From G020354085 sp964629975 (GTDB lineage: Bacteria > Pseudomonadota > Gammaproteobacteria > Acidiferrobacterales > Sulfurifustaceae): a stretch of DNA of 14,016 nt. The notes beneath the pieces were generated by a model, which had not been told where the DNA came from, did no database searches, and saw nothing but the letters and a program-made list of their open reading frames with translations. Positions 1 to 8,281 of this stretch are shown here, piece by piece. The stretch is taken from NCBI GenBank assembly GCA_964629975.1, contig CAZVUN010000080.1:1-14016 (forward strand). Direction: 5' to 3'. The position numbers and the translations under genes are program-made. Position 1 is the first letter of the stretch; every line of letters begins with the position of its first letter.

Positions 1-1
1 G

Positions 2-856
2 CCCGCACCCGCCCCAACGGCGGCACCGGCTCCCGCCCCGGTGGCCGCGGCCCTCGGCGAGTGGCCGGCACGCATCGAGGCGGCACTCAAGAAGGACGGC
101 TTCCAGCTCACCTACCAGCCGGTCATCAACCTGCACGGCGACCCGGCCGAACTGTTCGAGGTGCTGGTGCGCATGGTTGGCGAGCGCGAAGAACTGATTA
201 CGGCCGCGGCCTTCATGCCGGCGGCCGAGCGCTCCGGCCAATCCAAGGCCATCGACCGCTGGGTGGTGCGCCAGGCGATCGTGGCGCTCGGCGAGCTGCA
301 CCGCGAGGGGCGCGCGGCGAGCTTTTTCATCAACCTGTCGCCGTCGGCGTTCACCGACGCCGATCTCGTCCCGCTGGTGATCCAGGGGGTGCGCGCGGTC
401 GGCGTCAAACCCGAGCACCTGGTGTTCGAGGTCGACGAGGACGATCTCGCCGCCCATGCCCACGCCGCCAAGACCTTCGTATGGGCAATTACCAAGATCG
501 GCTGCCGCTTCGCCATCGACAACTTCGGCCGCCAGGCCGACTCGCTCACCCACCTGCGCGACCTGCCGATCGAGTTCCTCAAGCTCGACGGGTCGCTGAT
601 TCGCAATCTCGCCGATCCCATCGACCAGACCACGCTCAAGGCCGCGGTCGCCGTGGCCAAGGCGGTCGACAAGAAGGTCATTGCCAAGTCCGTCGAGGCC
701 GCGGAGAATCTCGCGGCGCTCTGGAACCTCGGCATCGACTACGTGCAGGGCTACTACTTCCAGCAGGCCGAGGGCGAGCTCGGTTACGATTTCGTCGGCG
801 AGACCACGCTCTCCGAAGTGACCGCGCCCGGCTGGGCGACCGGTAGCCGCCGCTGA
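2..856 (+). CDS. Degenerate EAL-domain c-di-GMP protein, FimX-like (5' end outside window)
   Basis: The reading frame is open from the first bases, so this is the C-terminal part of a larger protein. It begins in a Pro/Ala-rich linker, followed by one EAL domain of about 250 residues. The signature reads EVLVR instead of EALxR, and the DDFG loop reads DNFG, so one metal-binding Asp is gone. Other landmarks remain: INLSP, FEVDE, LKLDGS, the late Glu in KSVEAAEN and the YVQGYYF glutamine motif. An EVL variant is known from FimX, a protein that binds c-di-GMP without hydrolysing it and controls type IV pili. I infer a c-di-GMP receptor rather than a phosphodiesterase. Upstream REC, PAS or GGDEF domains are expected but lie outside the window. 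A GTG at 41 is an internal codon, not the start. ettA begins 65 nt downstream on the same strand. Confidence 0.85.
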   Translation, partial: PAPAPTAAPAPAPVAAALGEWPARIEAALKKDGFQLTYQPVINLHGDPAELFEVLVRMVGEREELITAAAFMPAAERSGQSKAIDRWVVRQAIVALGELHREGRAASFFINLSPSAFTDADLVPLVIQGVRAVGVKPEHLVFEVDEDDLAAHAHAAKTFVWAITKIGCRFAIDNFGRQADSLTHLRDLPIEFLKLDGSLIRNLADPIDQTTLKAAVAVAKAVDKKVIAKSVEAAENLAALWNLGIDYVQGYYFQQAEGELGYDFVGETTLSEVTAPGWATGSRR

Positions 857-921
857 CCGATTGCATTCGGTTGGCGGCGCTCCCATAAATCAGTCGTTGT
901 ATTCACCACCACGGGTATCCC

Positions 922-2598
<1,677 letters not shown>

Positions 2599-2846
2599 GC
2601 GCAGCGGCGGTGGACAAGCGCCGGCGGCTCCCCTAGCCTAGGCGCTCCCCGGGTCCGGCGCAGAATTGCTGTAAGGATTCCGGGGCGGCGGCGACCAACG
2701 CAGCACGGTGGCGGCCGCGCGGCCGGAACTTCGGCCCGGCGCGCGGTCTCACCCTCTGTCCTGTCGTACCGCAGCCGATGCGGGCCGCCAGGATCATCGC
2801 CGCAAGGCACCACGCAACCCATTACGGAAAACGGAGAAAACTCCCT
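2599..2846. other. Intergenic region between ettA and the bufferin operon
   Basis: These 248 bases hold no credible gene. A reading frame continuous with the bufferin gene opens at an ATG at 2778, but it adds 23 basic residues in front of the signal peptide and has no ribosome site. A 7-bp inverted repeat (GCGCCGG at 2618-2624, CCGGCGC at 2655-2661) encloses the small dyad CCTAGCCTAGG (2632-2642). No T-run follows, so a terminator for ettA is not proven. An RpoE-like promoter candidate is listed separately. Confidence 0.6.
2725..2751 (+). promoter_or_regulatory. Candidate ECF (RpoE-like) promoter of the bufferin operon
   Basis: GGAACTT (2725-2731) is followed after 15 bases by TCTCA (2747-2751). 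This closely resembles the -35 GGAACTT and -10 TCTGA elements of RpoE-type sigma factors. Transcription would start near 2757 and give a leader of about 90 nt. Bufferin and related gold- or copper-induced operons are known to be driven by ECF sigma factors, which fits the placement. No sigma factor gene is present in the window. The assignment rests on pattern alone. Confidence 0.42.
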
Positions 2847-3113
2847 ATGTCGACCGCCAAGAAACTTTCCGGTATCGCCCTCGCCACCGCCGCCGCCGGC
2901 CTGTTCGCCACCGCCGGCATGACCCCGGCCATCGCTGCCAAGCACGAAGGCAAGGTGCACTGCACGGGCGTCAACGCCTGCAAGGGCAAGAGTGACTGCG
3001 CCACCGCCAGCAACGCCTGCAAGGGCCAGAACGCCTGCAAGGGCAAGGGCTGGGTCGAGATGTCGGCCGCCGACTGCAAGGCCAAGGGCGGCAAGCCGGA
3101 AGCCGCGAAGTAA
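2847..3113 (+). CDS. bufA: Bufferin precursor peptide, six-cysteine type (copper-binding RiPP)
   Basis: The product has 88 residues. It starts with a Sec signal peptide (MSTAKK, an Ala/Gly-rich hydrophobic stretch, cleavage near AIA-AK at about residue 30). The mature part carries six cysteines at 39, 45, 51, 58, 64 and 77, in a NACKGK-type repeat. This is the pattern of the BUF_6/12Cys bufferins: exported peptides whose cysteines are oxidised by an MNIO enzyme and which sequester copper in the periplasm. The two genes that follow encode exactly that enzyme and its partner. By analogy with studied bufferins, the inner cysteines would be converted to thiooxazole groups and the outer pair would form a disulfide; this is inference. 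The start at 2847 is chosen because GGAG at 2833-2836 lies 10 nt upstream and a signal peptide follows directly. The upstream in-frame ATG at 2778 is rejected. Confidence 0.88.
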   Translation: MSTAKKLSGIALATAAAGLFATAGMTPAIAAKHEGKVHCTGVNACKGKSDCATASNACKGQNACKGKGWVEMSAADCKAKGGKPEAAK

Positions 3114-3129
3114 CTTCGGGTTGAACGAG

Positions 3130-3160
3130 CCGGGCGCCGCGAGGCGCCCGGTTCTGTTCT
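3130..3160 (+). terminator. Stem-loop with partial T-run between bufferin gene and oxidase gene
   Basis: CCGGGCGCC (3130-3138) and GGCGCCCGG (3143-3151) form a perfect 9-bp stem around the loop GCGA, followed by TTCTGTTCT. This resembles an intrinsic terminator with an imperfect U-tract. It lies inside the operon, 16 nt after the precursor's stop. It most likely acts as an attenuator or RNA-stabilising hairpin, making precursor mRNA more abundant than enzyme mRNA. Confidence 0.6.
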
Positions 3161-3168
3161 GCGCAGCC

Positions 3169-4017
3169 ATGCAGTTGCCCGCGCTCGGTTTCGGTCTCGG
3201 TCTGCGCACCGCGCACTACGAGGACATCCTGTGCGCAGCGCGCCGCGTCGACTGGTTCGAGATCCTGTCGGAGAACTACCTGGTCGGGGGCGGCAAGCCC
3301 CTGCACTACCTGGATCGCATCCGCGCCGACTATCCGCTGGTGATGCACGGCGTGTCGCTGTCGATCGGTTCGACCGATCCGCTCAATCACGACTACCTGC
3401 GCGCGCTCAAGCAATTGGCCGCACGGGTGGAACCGGCCTGGATCTCCGATCACCTGTGCTGGACCGGCGTGGCCGGCAAGAACCTGCACGATCTGCTGCC
3501 GCTGCCGTACAACGAGGAGGCGCTCGCGCACGTCGTGGCGCGCGTGCAGCAGGTACAGGACTTTCTCGGGCGGCGCATCCTGCTCGAAAACGTCTCGAGC
3601 TACCTCACCTACCGGCGCTCCGACATGAGCGAATGGGATTTCCTGCGCGCGGTCGCCGAGCGCGCCGACTGCCTGATCCTGCTCGACGTGAACAACATCT
3701 ACGTGTCGAGCGTCAACCACCGCTTCGATCCAATCGCCTATCTCGATGCCATGCCGGCGGCGCGCGTGCAGCAGATCCACCTCGCCGGCCATCGCAATCT
3801 CGGCAGGTACATCATCGACACGCACGACGAGCCGGTGATCGATGCCGTGTGGCAGCTGTATGGCGAGGCCGTGCGCCGCTTCGGTGCGGTGTCGACCATG
3901 ATCGAACGCGACGACAACATCCCGCCGTTCGCGGAACTGGCCGCGGAACTCGACCGGGCACGTACCCTCGCCGCCACCGCGCTGGGCACCCCGGCCCGGC
4001 AACCGGTCGTGGTGTGA
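3169..4017 (+). CDS. bufB: MNIO family (DUF692) bufferin-modifying oxidase
   Basis: This 282-residue TIM-barrel protein belongs to the multinuclear non-heme iron-dependent oxidative enzymes, formerly DUF692, which includes MbnB. It should oxidise cysteines of the upstream precursor in the cytoplasm before export. Visible family landmarks are GFGLGLR at the start, H60 in VMHGVS, D94-H95 in SDHLCW, E140-N141 in LLENVS, D173 with N175-N176 in LDVNNIYV, H204 and H208 in IHLAGH, D218-H219-D220 and E246. These are the residue types that hold the iron cluster. The ATG at 3169 gives the usual family N-terminus but has no clear ribosome site. Upstream in-frame codons run through the stem-loop and are not conserved in type; a TTG at 3121 is the only alternative worth noting. 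The stop is 2 nt before the next gene's ATG, which indicates translational coupling. Confidence 0.93.
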   Translation: MQLPALGFGLGLRTAHYEDILCAARRVDWFEILSENYLVGGGKPLHYLDRIRADYPLVMHGVSLSIGSTDPLNHDYLRALKQLAARVEPAWISDHLCWTGVAGKNLHDLLPLPYNEEALAHVVARVQQVQDFLGRRILLENVSSYLTYRRSDMSEWDFLRAVAERADCLILLDVNNIYVSSVNHRFDPIAYLDAMPAARVQQIHLAGHRNLGRYIIDTHDEPVIDAVWQLYGEAVRRFGAVSTMIERDDNIPPFAELAAELDRARTLAATALGTPARQPVVV

Positions 4018-4019
4018 CG

Positions 4020-4811
4020 ATGACGAAAGACGCCCCCCGCCTGCGCGAACTGCAGGGCACCTTCCAGGACTACCTGCTCACGCTCGCCGGCCCGATGGCG
4101 CAGGAGATCGTGAGTGACACGCTCGATGCGCGCACGCGCCTGGCGATCTACGCCGACGCCTACCGCCTGCGCCTGATCGAGGCGCTCGAGACCGACTTCG
4201 TCGCCTTGCGGGCGCTGGTCGGCGCGCGCGCCTTCGACGAGATCGCGCGCGCCTACATCGAGCGCTTTCCATCGCAGCACTATTCGCTGCGCCACTTCGG
4301 CCAGCACCTCGCCCACTTTCTCGCCTACACCCGCCCGTACCGCGACAACCTGCTGCTCGCCGAGCTGGCGCGCTTCGAGTGGGCGATGACCGATGCCTTC
4401 GATGCGCCGGACGCGCCGGCGGCGACGGTCGAGGACATGGCCGCGGTCGCGCCACACGACTGGCCCGGCTTGCGCTTTGCGTTTCACCCCTCGTTGCAGC
4501 GCCTCGACCTGCGCTGGAACGCGCCGCAGATCTGGAACGCCGTGGACCGCGGTGAGCCGCTGCCGGCCGCGCAGCGCGCGGCGGAGCCGGTCGCCTGGAT
4601 GGTGTGGCGCCAGGACCTCAAGGTCTACTTCCGTTCGCTCGCGGTCGAGCAGGCGGGGATGCTCGACGCCCTGCGCGCCGACGCAACCTTCGCCACGGTG
4701 TGCGAGGGGCTGGCCGAGCGGGTCGACGCGCCGCAGGTCGCGGCGCACGCCGCCGGGCTGCTCAAGCAGTGGCTGCACGACGGGCTGATCAGCGCCATTC
4801 ATACGCCGTAA
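4020..4811 (+). CDS. bufC: DUF2063-family partner of the MNIO enzyme (bufferin maturation)
   Basis: The 263-residue product matches the DUF2063 (putative DNA-binding domain) family that regularly follows DUF692 genes. The N-terminal half is helical with the typical LQGTFQDYLL, RLAIYADAYRLRLIEALETDF and LRHFGQHLAHFL segments. The C-terminal half, from about residue 140, contains FHPSLQRLDLRWN and VAWMVWRQDLKVYFRSL. In related systems this protein supplies a RiPP-recognition element that presents the precursor to the oxidase. The ATG at 4020 follows the oxidase stop by 2 nt. A GTG at 4014, overlapping that stop, is in frame and is an alternative start two codons longer. No strong ribosome site is visible, consistent with coupled translation. 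It is soluble, with no signal peptide or membrane segment. Confidence 0.9.
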   Translation: MTKDAPRLRELQGTFQDYLLTLAGPMAQEIVSDTLDARTRLAIYADAYRLRLIEALETDFVALRALVGARAFDEIARAYIERFPSQHYSLRHFGQHLAHFLAYTRPYRDNLLLAELARFEWAMTDAFDAPDAPAATVEDMAAVAPHDWPGLRFAFHPSLQRLDLRWNAPQIWNAVDRGEPLPAAQRAAEPVAWMVWRQDLKVYFRSLAVEQAGMLDALRADATFATVCEGLAERVDAPQVAAHAAGLLKQWLHDGLISAIHTP

Positions 4812-4888
4812 CCGGCACGTCACGCGAGGCTGCGACGTGCGACAATCTGACTATTGCCTGCGCCCGCCGCGCACGCGATGATAGGTTT

Positions 4889-5752
4889 ATGCGGATGCTG
4901 AAACGCATGGCCTGGGCACTGATCGTCGCTGCGCTGGGCAGCGCCGTCGTGGCGCCGGCCTGGGCGGTGGAGGCGGCCACTCCACCGCGACGCGACGAAC
5001 CGGGCCGGTTCGGCATGACGATCGGCGGCGAGTACAGCACGGGTGACTACGGCACCGGCACCGACACCGCCATCTGGTATTTTCCTCTCATATTCCGCTA
5101 CGAGACCGAACGCTGGCTGCTGCGCCTGACGGTGCCGTATCTGATCGTGGAGAATGCCGGCAACGTCGTGATCGTCGGCGGGCAGCCGGTCGGCGGGCAT
5201 CCCATGACCGGTGGTGGCATGGGCGGTGGCGGCATGGGCGGCGGCACGCTGATTCAGCCAACCACCCAGACCGAGTCCGGTCTCGGCGACATCGTGGCCG
5301 CGGCAAGCTACACGCTGCAACCAGGCGATGCGGGGCGTCTGGGGATCGACCTCACCGGCAAGATCTACTTCGGCACCGCCGATGAAACCAAGGGCCTCGG
5401 CAGCGGCGAGAACGACGTCGCCTTGCAGGTCGATCTGACCCAGGACCTCGGCGCCGTCTCGCTCTACGGCAGCGGCGGCTATCGCGTAAACGGCGACCCG
5501 CCGGGCATCGACTACCGCGACGTGTTCTACGGTACCGTCGGGCTCGAACGCCGCCTCGAGCGCAACACCGTCGGCCTTGCCTTCGATGCCCAGCAGGCCG
5601 TGCTGGCGGATGGGGATGTGTTTGCCGAGCTCACCGCCTACCTCACGCTGCGGCCGGAAAAGGATCGCAAGCTCACCACCTACCTGCTGCTCGGGCTCTC
5701 CGATGCCGCGCCCGACTGGGGCATCGGTCTCACCTACACCTGGTACTACTGA
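4889..5752 (+). CDS. Predicted outer-membrane beta-barrel protein with Gly/Met-rich loop
   Basis: The product has 287 residues, with a signal peptide (MRMLKRMAWALIVAALG, cleavage near AWA-VE at residue 26). The rest is a series of amphipathic strands ending in the aromatic tail LTYTWYY, typical of outer-membrane barrels. It resembles the transporter-like family often annotated as phenol MetA-type or DUF3187-like, but I cannot assign a substrate. Residues 102-120 form a loop of glycines with H104, M106, M111 and M116. It starts 77 nt after the bufferin partner gene on the same strand, so co-transcription is possible. The second ATG at 4895 may be the true start, because AGG at 4883-4885 is better spaced for it (9 nt) than for 4889 (3 nt). 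The gene ends 42 nt from the convergent prkB. Confidence 0.75.
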   Translation: MRMLKRMAWALIVAALGSAVVAPAWAVEAATPPRRDEPGRFGMTIGGEYSTGDYGTGTDTAIWYFPLIFRYETERWLLRLTVPYLIVENAGNVVIVGGQPVGGHPMTGGGMGGGGMGGGTLIQPTTQTESGLGDIVAAASYTLQPGDAGRLGIDLTGKIYFGTADETKGLGSGENDVALQVDLTQDLGAVSLYGSGGYRVNGDPPGIDYRDVFYGTVGLERRLERNTVGLAFDAQQAVLADGDVFAELTAYLTLRPEKDRKLTTYLLLGLSDAAPDWGIGLTYTWYY

Positions 5753-5794
5753 AGCGCCGCGCTGGGGACCTCGGCGCGATGGGCGGGAGCGGGT

Positions 5795-6745
5795 CTAGCC
5801 GCGGGCCAGGGCCGCGCGTTTCCTGTCCATGAGCTCGGCCAGGATCGGGCGACAGATGACTTCGAGCAGCTGCTTGAGCTCGCCACCCGGCACCAGCATG
5901 GTCGTGGGACGCGTCATCCGTGCCCCGGGGATACGGCGCAGCAGATCAAGGAAGTCGTGGCGCTCGCGGTCGCGGAAATGCACGATCAGCGCGGACTCGC
6001 TCTCGGTCGGCACATCGCGCGCGATGAACGGGTTCGACGTGTCCACCAGCGGGATGCGCTGGATGTTGATGTCGGTAAGACCGAACTGCGGCACGATGTA
6101 GTGAATGTAGTCGTCGAGTCGCCGCAGGATGGTCTCGCGCGACTCCTCCACCGAGCAGTGGCCGCGCGCGTGATCGCGGTGGATCTTCTGGATCCACTCC
6201 AGATTGATGGCCGGCACCACCCCGATCAGCAGGTCGACGTACTGGGCCACGTCGATGCCCTTGGCGTTGACGCGCCGGTCGATCTCCGGCGGGAAGTGGC
6301 GTGAATCCACCTTGCGGCGCGTCCAGGTCTGGGCCACCAGCCCGCCGTGCTGGCCCTCGTAGAACAGCAGATCGCTCCCCGGCGGCAACGGTTGCCAGGG
6401 CGTGAATTCCCCCACCGGCACGCCCAGCTCGGCGGCGCGCTCGGCGTCATGCGCATACTCGCGCACGACACCGCTGCCGGTCTCGGAATAGGTCTTGAAG
6501 AACGCCTCGAGCTCGGCGAAGTGGTTGCACTCGGGACCGAACCAGGAGATGCGCCGGCCGCTGGCGCGCGCCTCGCTGAGCAGCGCAGCGAACTGGCGCT
6601 CGGTATAGCGGCGGAAGGCATCGCCGTGCACGATCGCGGCCTTCAGGCCCAGCCGCTGGAACACGGTCTTGAACGCATGCCGCACGGTCGACAGACCGGC
6701 CCCGGCCGAACCGGTCACGGCGACGATGGGATGCTTGATCGGCAC
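5795..6745 (-). CDS. prkB: Phosphoribulokinase, PrkB type
   Basis: The 316-residue P-loop kinase matches class I bacterial phosphoribulokinases, which phosphorylate ribulose 5-phosphate using ATP. Visible motifs are the P-loop GSAGAGLST (12-20), catalytic Asp42 in GDAF, FYEGQHGG with E130, GVVPAINLEWIQKIHRD (175-191) and VDTSNPFIA (234-242). FTPWQPLP and ISWFGPE recall the E. coli PrkB branch. Oddities relative to the Rhodobacter enzyme as I remember it: His45 is Arg, Arg49 is Glu, Thr18 is Leu, and about 25 extra residues lie at 139-163. No RuBisCO or other Calvin-cycle gene is nearby, so an autotrophic role is not established. The start codon is GTG (CAC at 6743-6745 on the plus strand) with a weak ribosome site. 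Confidence 0.88.
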   Translation of the reverse strand: MPIKHPIVAVTGSAGAGLSTVRHAFKTVFQRLGLKAAIVHGDAFRRYTERQFAALLSEARASGRRISWFGPECNHFAELEAFFKTYSETGSGVVREYAHDAERAAELGVPVGEFTPWQPLPPGSDLLFYEGQHGGLVAQTWTRRKVDSRHFPPEIDRRVNAKGIDVAQYVDLLIGVVPAINLEWIQKIHRDHARGHCSVEESRETILRRLDDYIHYIVPQFGLTDINIQRIPLVDTSNPFIARDVPTESESALIVHFRDRERHDFLDLLRRIPGARMTRPTTMLVPGGELKQLLEVICRPILAELMDRKRAALARG

Positions 6746-6784
6746 TGGTGGCGACCCCGCGCGGCGGTGGACACGAAACTGCCG

Positions 6785-6812
6785 ATGTTACCGGGACCGC
6801 GGCCGTTGTCCA
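6785..6812 (-). promoter_or_regulatory. Candidate sigma-70 promoter of prkB
   Basis: Read on the minus strand, TGGACA (plus 6807-6812) is followed after 16 bases by TAACAT (plus 6785-6790). These match five of six and four of six bases of the consensus. The expected transcript start is about 33 nt before the GTG codon. The call is by eye only. Confidence 0.35.
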
Positions 6813-6821
6813 TAAGCGATC

Positions 6822-6844
6822 GGCCCCGGCCCGCCACCGGGGCC
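6822..6844. other. Perfect 8-bp stem-loop between prkB and the DUF4395 gene
   Basis: GGCCCCGG (6822-6829) and CCGGGGCC (6837-6844) form a perfect stem around a 7-base loop. It lies 43 nt beyond the end of the DUF4395-like gene, where a terminator for the three-gene unit would be expected. No T-run follows on the minus strand, so factor-independent termination would be weak. Confidence 0.5.
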
Positions 6845-6887
6845 TGTCTGGCACCCCCCCGCGTCTCGTGCGAGCGCTGCGGCGCGG

Positions 6888-7385
6888 CTAGGCGGCTGGC
6901 CTTGCGCGAGGCGCGGGCAGGGTTCCGCTGACCGCGCGGAAGATGAACGACGGAATGCAAAAACCGGTGCTGACATTGACGAATGCCGCCCCCACCAGGC
7001 CCCCACCGAGGACCTGGCCGGCGAGCACGGCGCCGTGGTCGAAACAGAAAGCAGTCGCAATCAGCCAGAGCGAGGCGAGCGCGCAGGCGAAACGGCGCGG
7101 CAGCGGGTAACGCGGGATACGGGCGCCACCGTTCAGGTAGCGAAGCCCGTGGTTATAGACCACATCAAACGGATGTCCAGGCAGGATCGCGCCGGCCACG
7201 GCGAAGGGCAGCAGCCACCACAACACCGTGCCGCTGGCGAGCGCGGTGCCGATGGCGGTAACGGCCAGGCAAGCGAGCGGCGCGAAGCGCAGGCCGTAGT
7301 TGATGCGGCGCACGGTCTCGTCATCCAGCCCGGTGAAACCCTGCAGCTCGACCAGCCAGCGCGTTGAGGGAAGGATTCGATTCAT
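6888..7385 (-). CDS. DUF4395-like integral membrane protein
   Basis: The 165-residue protein starts with a short soluble segment carrying GFTGLDDETVRRINYGLR, the usual opening of DUF4395-type proteins. Four likely membrane segments follow, at about 33-50, 54-69, 99-116 and 119-138. A conserved-looking ending STGFCIPSFIF contains C143; another cysteine pair, C101 and C114, lies in the third segment. The biochemical function of the family is unknown to me. It is the last gene of a three-gene leftward unit, 44 nt after the methyltransferase. The start at 7385 is fixed by AGGAG (plus 7392-7396, complement) 6 nt upstream. The context suggests a transport or redox role linked to the methyltransferase's substrate, but that is inference. 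Confidence 0.75.
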   Translation of the reverse strand: MNRILPSTRWLVELQGFTGLDDETVRRINYGLRFAPLACLAVTAIGTALASGTVLWWLLPFAVAGAILPGHPFDVVYNHGLRYLNGGARIPRYPLPRRFACALASLWLIATAFCFDHGAVLAGQVLGGGLVGAAFVNVSTGFCIPSFIFRAVSGTLPAPRARPAA

Positions 7386-7429
7386 GGCTTGCTCCTGTCA
7401 GAAAGTTTGCGGCGCAACCCGATACGGGC

Positions 7430-8239
7430 TCAGGGCTTGTGCGCATGGAAATTGACGCCGTGCGCGAAAAGCTGCTTCGAGATCTTTTGCTCGGCCGTGG
7501 TCCCCAGGAAGCAATTGAACCGCTGCACCACCCGGCCGTCCGCGAGGCCTACGCGTCGGGCGAGCTCGAAGAACTCCGGCTCGGTGAGCGCACCGCCGAT
7601 GCACGCGGCCCACAGGTCCGGGTTGCTGCGCGATTGCAGCGTGAGCTCGCGCTGCACCACCACGTCGGCCAGGAACAAACGGCCGCCGGGCTTGAGCACC
7701 CGGAAGATCTCGCGGAACACGCGTGGTTTGTCCGGCGAGAGGTTGACCACGCCGTTCGAGATCACCACGTCCACGCTGCCGCTTGCGACCGGTAGGTCCT
7801 CGAGGTAACCCTCGCGGATCGTGACAATGTCACTCAACCCCGCCAAGTCGGCCGCGGCCGTGGCGCAGTCGCGCATCGCCGGCGTCATGTCCACGCCGAT
7901 CGCGCGACCGCCCGGCGCCACACGCCGCGCCGCCAGCAGCAGGTCCATGCCCGCCCCGCAGGCGTGGTCGAGCACCACTTCACCGGGCTTGAGCGGGCTC
8001 ACGCCCGGGGTGGTGTCGCCGATGCGCAGCGGATTGCCGACGCCGGCGAAGCGTGTCGTGCTCTCCGGCGGCAGCGCGGCGAGTTCGTCGGCGTCGTAAC
8101 TCAAGAAGATGCGCGCGTACTCGGGGCCACGGTTGAAGTGAAATTCGCCGTCCGGATCGCGCGCCACGCGATCGTACTCGGCGCGGACCTGCGCGCGCAG
8201 TTGTTCGGCGTCGAAGTGGGCAGGTGCGGTCAGTGCCAT
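7430..8239 (-). CDS. ArsM-like SAM-dependent methyltransferase
   Basis: The 269-residue class I methyltransferase has SAM motif I VLDHACGAG (89-97), the acidic ribose-binding GVDMTP (115-120) and the post-motif region LSPDKPRVFREIFRVLKPGGRL (167-188), close to arsenite methyltransferases. The C-terminal ACIGGALTEPEF (212-223) keeps one cysteine, C213, at the place of an ArsM arsenic-binding residue. However, the usual SNCVINL is SNGVVNL, with Gly163 in place of the other cysteine. Remaining cysteines are C94, C125 and C243. Arsenite methylation by the standard mechanism is therefore doubtful, and another metalloid, thiol or small-molecule substrate is possible. AGGAGA lies about 8 nt upstream of the ATG at 8239. 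It is the middle gene of the unit, 42 nt after the HMA-like gene and 44 nt before the DUF4395-like gene. Confidence 0.82.
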   Translation of the reverse strand: MALTAPAHFDAEQLRAQVRAEYDRVARDPDGEFHFNRGPEYARIFLSYDADELAALPPESTTRFAGVGNPLRIGDTTPGVSPLKPGEVVLDHACGAGMDLLLAARRVAPGGRAIGVDMTPAMRDCATAAADLAGLSDIVTIREGYLEDLPVASGSVDVVISNGVVNLSPDKPRVFREIFRVLKPGGRLFLADVVVQRELTLQSRSNPDLWAACIGGALTEPEFFELARRVGLADGRVVQRFNCFLGTTAEQKISKQLFAHGVNFHAHKP

Positions 8240-8281
8240 AGTCGGTTCTCCTTGTCGACTCGTGTGACTGCTCCTGCCGGA

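Noticed and set aside
2992..3168. Extension of the oxidase gene upstream to an ATG at 2992.
   Set aside because: It overlaps the bufferin gene in another frame and crosses the stem-loop. The family N-terminus begins at 3169.
4854..4882. Sigma-70 promoter TTGCCT-N17-GATGAT before the beta-barrel gene.
   Set aside because: Each element matches only four of six bases, and the transcript would start at the start codon itself.
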